A program made the position numbers and the translations under genes. Positions 63,258 through 64,000 of a stretch of DNA of 64,000 bases are shown here, in pieces; position 1 is the stretch's first letter; every line of letters begins with the position of its first letter. Source of the stretch: Ruania halotolerans. GTDB taxonomy: Bacteria; Actinomycetota; Actinomycetes; Actinomycetales; Beutenbergiaceae. The notes below the pieces were generated by a model. That model did no database searches. It saw only the letters and a list, made by a program, of their open reading frames with translations, and was not told where the DNA came from. The stretch is taken from NCBI RefSeq assembly GCF_021049285.1, contig NZ_CP088017.1, positions 3,111,380-3,175,379 of the forward strand. Reading direction: 5' to 3'.

Positions 63258-64000
63258 GTGAGCAATGCATCCGTGGAGAACACCAGCCCCTCCGATGGAC
63301 CGATCGATGTGGATGCCGCCGGCACCGATCCATTCGAGGCCGCTGAGCAGGCGGCCGGCCGAATCGCCGAGCTGACCGGCGTGGCGCGCCATGACATCGC
63401 CCTGGTGCTCGGCTCGGGCTGGGGACCCGCCGCCGATGTGCTCGGGGAGACGATGGCGGAGATCGATGCCAGTGAGCTGCCAGGATTCTCCCGTTCCGGG
63501 GTGCCCGGCCACTCCGGAACGGTGCGCTCCGTCCGCTACACCGACGCCGACGGCACCGCTCGGAATGCGCTCGTGCTCGGTGCCCGCACCCACTTCTACG
63601 AGGGGCGTGGGGTGCGACGGGTGGCACACGGAGTACGCACCGCCGCCGCCGCAGGAGCCCAGGCAGTGGTCCTTACCAATGGCTGCGGCGGGCTCCGCCC
63701 GGAATGGGTCCCCGGCACCCCGGTGCTGATCAGCGACCACATCAACCTCACTGCCGCCTCGCCGCTGGAGGGGGCCACCTTCGTGGACCTCACCGATCTC
63801 TACTCATCGCGGCTGCGGGAGATCGCCCGTCAGGTCGATCCGAGCCTTGCCGAGGGCGTGTACTGCCAGTTCCGCGGACCTCACTACGAGACACCCGCCG
63901 AGGTACAGATGGCGCAGCACATCGGCGGGGACCTGGTGGGGATGTCCACAGCATTGGAGGCCATCGCCGCGCGGCACGTGGGCTTGGAGATCCTCGGCAT
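63258..64000 (+). CDS. purine nucleoside phosphorylase, C terminus cut by the window
   Basis: The frame is open from the GTG at 63258 to the window end (247 codons seen; the family is about 270 residues). The phosphate loop LVLGSGWG (about residues 55-62), the PGHSGTV stretch, HFYEGRG and VVLTNGCGGL are typical of trimeric PNPs. FRGPHYETPAEVQM and GMSTALEAIAARH follow in order. It salvages purine bases by phosphorolysis of (deoxy)inosine and guanosine. About 50 N-terminal residues are an acidic extension. Confidence 0.92.
   Translation, partial: MSNASVENTSPSDGPIDVDAAGTDPFEAAEQAAGRIAELTGVARHDIALVLGSGWGPAADVLGETMAEIDASELPGFSRSGVPGHSGTVRSVRYTDADGTARNALVLGARTHFYEGRGVRRVAHGVRTAAAAGAQAVVLTNGCGGLRPEWVPGTPVLISDHINLTAASPLEGATFVDLTDLYSSRLREIARQVDPSLAEGVYCQFRGPHYETPAEVQMAQHIGGDLVGMSTALEAIAARHVGLEILG

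Overview
The window is chromosomal DNA from a high-GC (roughly two-thirds G+C) actinobacterium. The evidence is the set of lineage markers: a mycoredoxin and WhiB7 beside UvrD2, the AdnA/AdnB helicase-nucleases, a sigE-rseA-htrA-tatB cluster, DUF3107, DUF3117 and DUF3152 proteins, frequent GTG starts, 4-bp stop/start overlaps and several apparently leaderless starts. Gene content fits a Micrococcales-type organism, but no rRNA is present and the genus cannot be read from the sequence. From memory of Mycobacterium tuberculosis gene order, two ancestral neighbourhoods are recognisable: one like Rv3193c to Rv3211 (about 18-45 kb here) and one like Rv1202 to Rv1233 (about 49.8-61.7 kb here). No prophage, CRISPR array or insertion sequence was seen.

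Layout. 1-7.5 kb: a drug-type ABC exporter (permease cut by the window edge), a choline-sulfatase, a CoA-type Nudix hydrolase and a bifunctional PutA. 7.6-16.9 kb: a same-strand series of a membrane protein, OsmC, an unknown protein, thyA, folA, then a MoxR/DUF58/DUF4129 cluster coupled by overlaps, ending with an alditol-oxidase-like flavoenzyme. 16.9-18 kb: a small accessory patch with a broken P-loop gene, a VapBC toxin-antitoxin pair and the initiator tRNA-fMet gene with its own promoter and terminator. 18-33 kb: UPF0182 protein, Lon-like PDZ protease, two metallopeptidase-type proteins, a ThiF/E1-like protein, whiB7 with a long leader holding a small ORF and a terminator, uvrD2, mycoredoxin, an ArsR-type regulator with a membrane M23 peptidase, nudC and a phosphotransferase. 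33-41 kb: adnB and adnA (translationally coupled), DUF3152 and DUF3107 proteins. 41-50 kb: TetR/DUF4386 pair, DEAD-box helicase, DUF488, MarC, PHP phosphoesterase, aminopeptidase P and a DUF2079 protein. 50-57 kb: stress/Mg-related proteins, Mrp ATPase and the envelope-stress cluster sigE-rseA-htrA-tatB. 57-64 kb: O-methyltransferase, leucyl aminopeptidase, small DUF proteins, LOG, dapE, LpdA-type quinone reductase and a truncated purine nucleoside phosphorylase.

The most interesting stretch is 26.06-26.94 kb. A promoter with an A-rich block against its -35 box lies just behind uvrD2. It is followed by a 59-codon ORF with a near-perfect Shine-Dalgarno sequence, a strong GC hairpin and then whiB7. 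This looks like an attenuation-controlled antibiotic-stress regulator whose upstream peptide is unusually long and may be a functional product; a degenerate E1-like protein is encoded convergently on the other side of whiB7. Other points of note are an O-methyltransferase with an ATC codon where its start should be, a VapC toxin next to the initiator tRNA gene, a perfect 26-bp operator before the ArsR/M23 pair, and a tandem duplication of the mycoredoxin stop-codon region.
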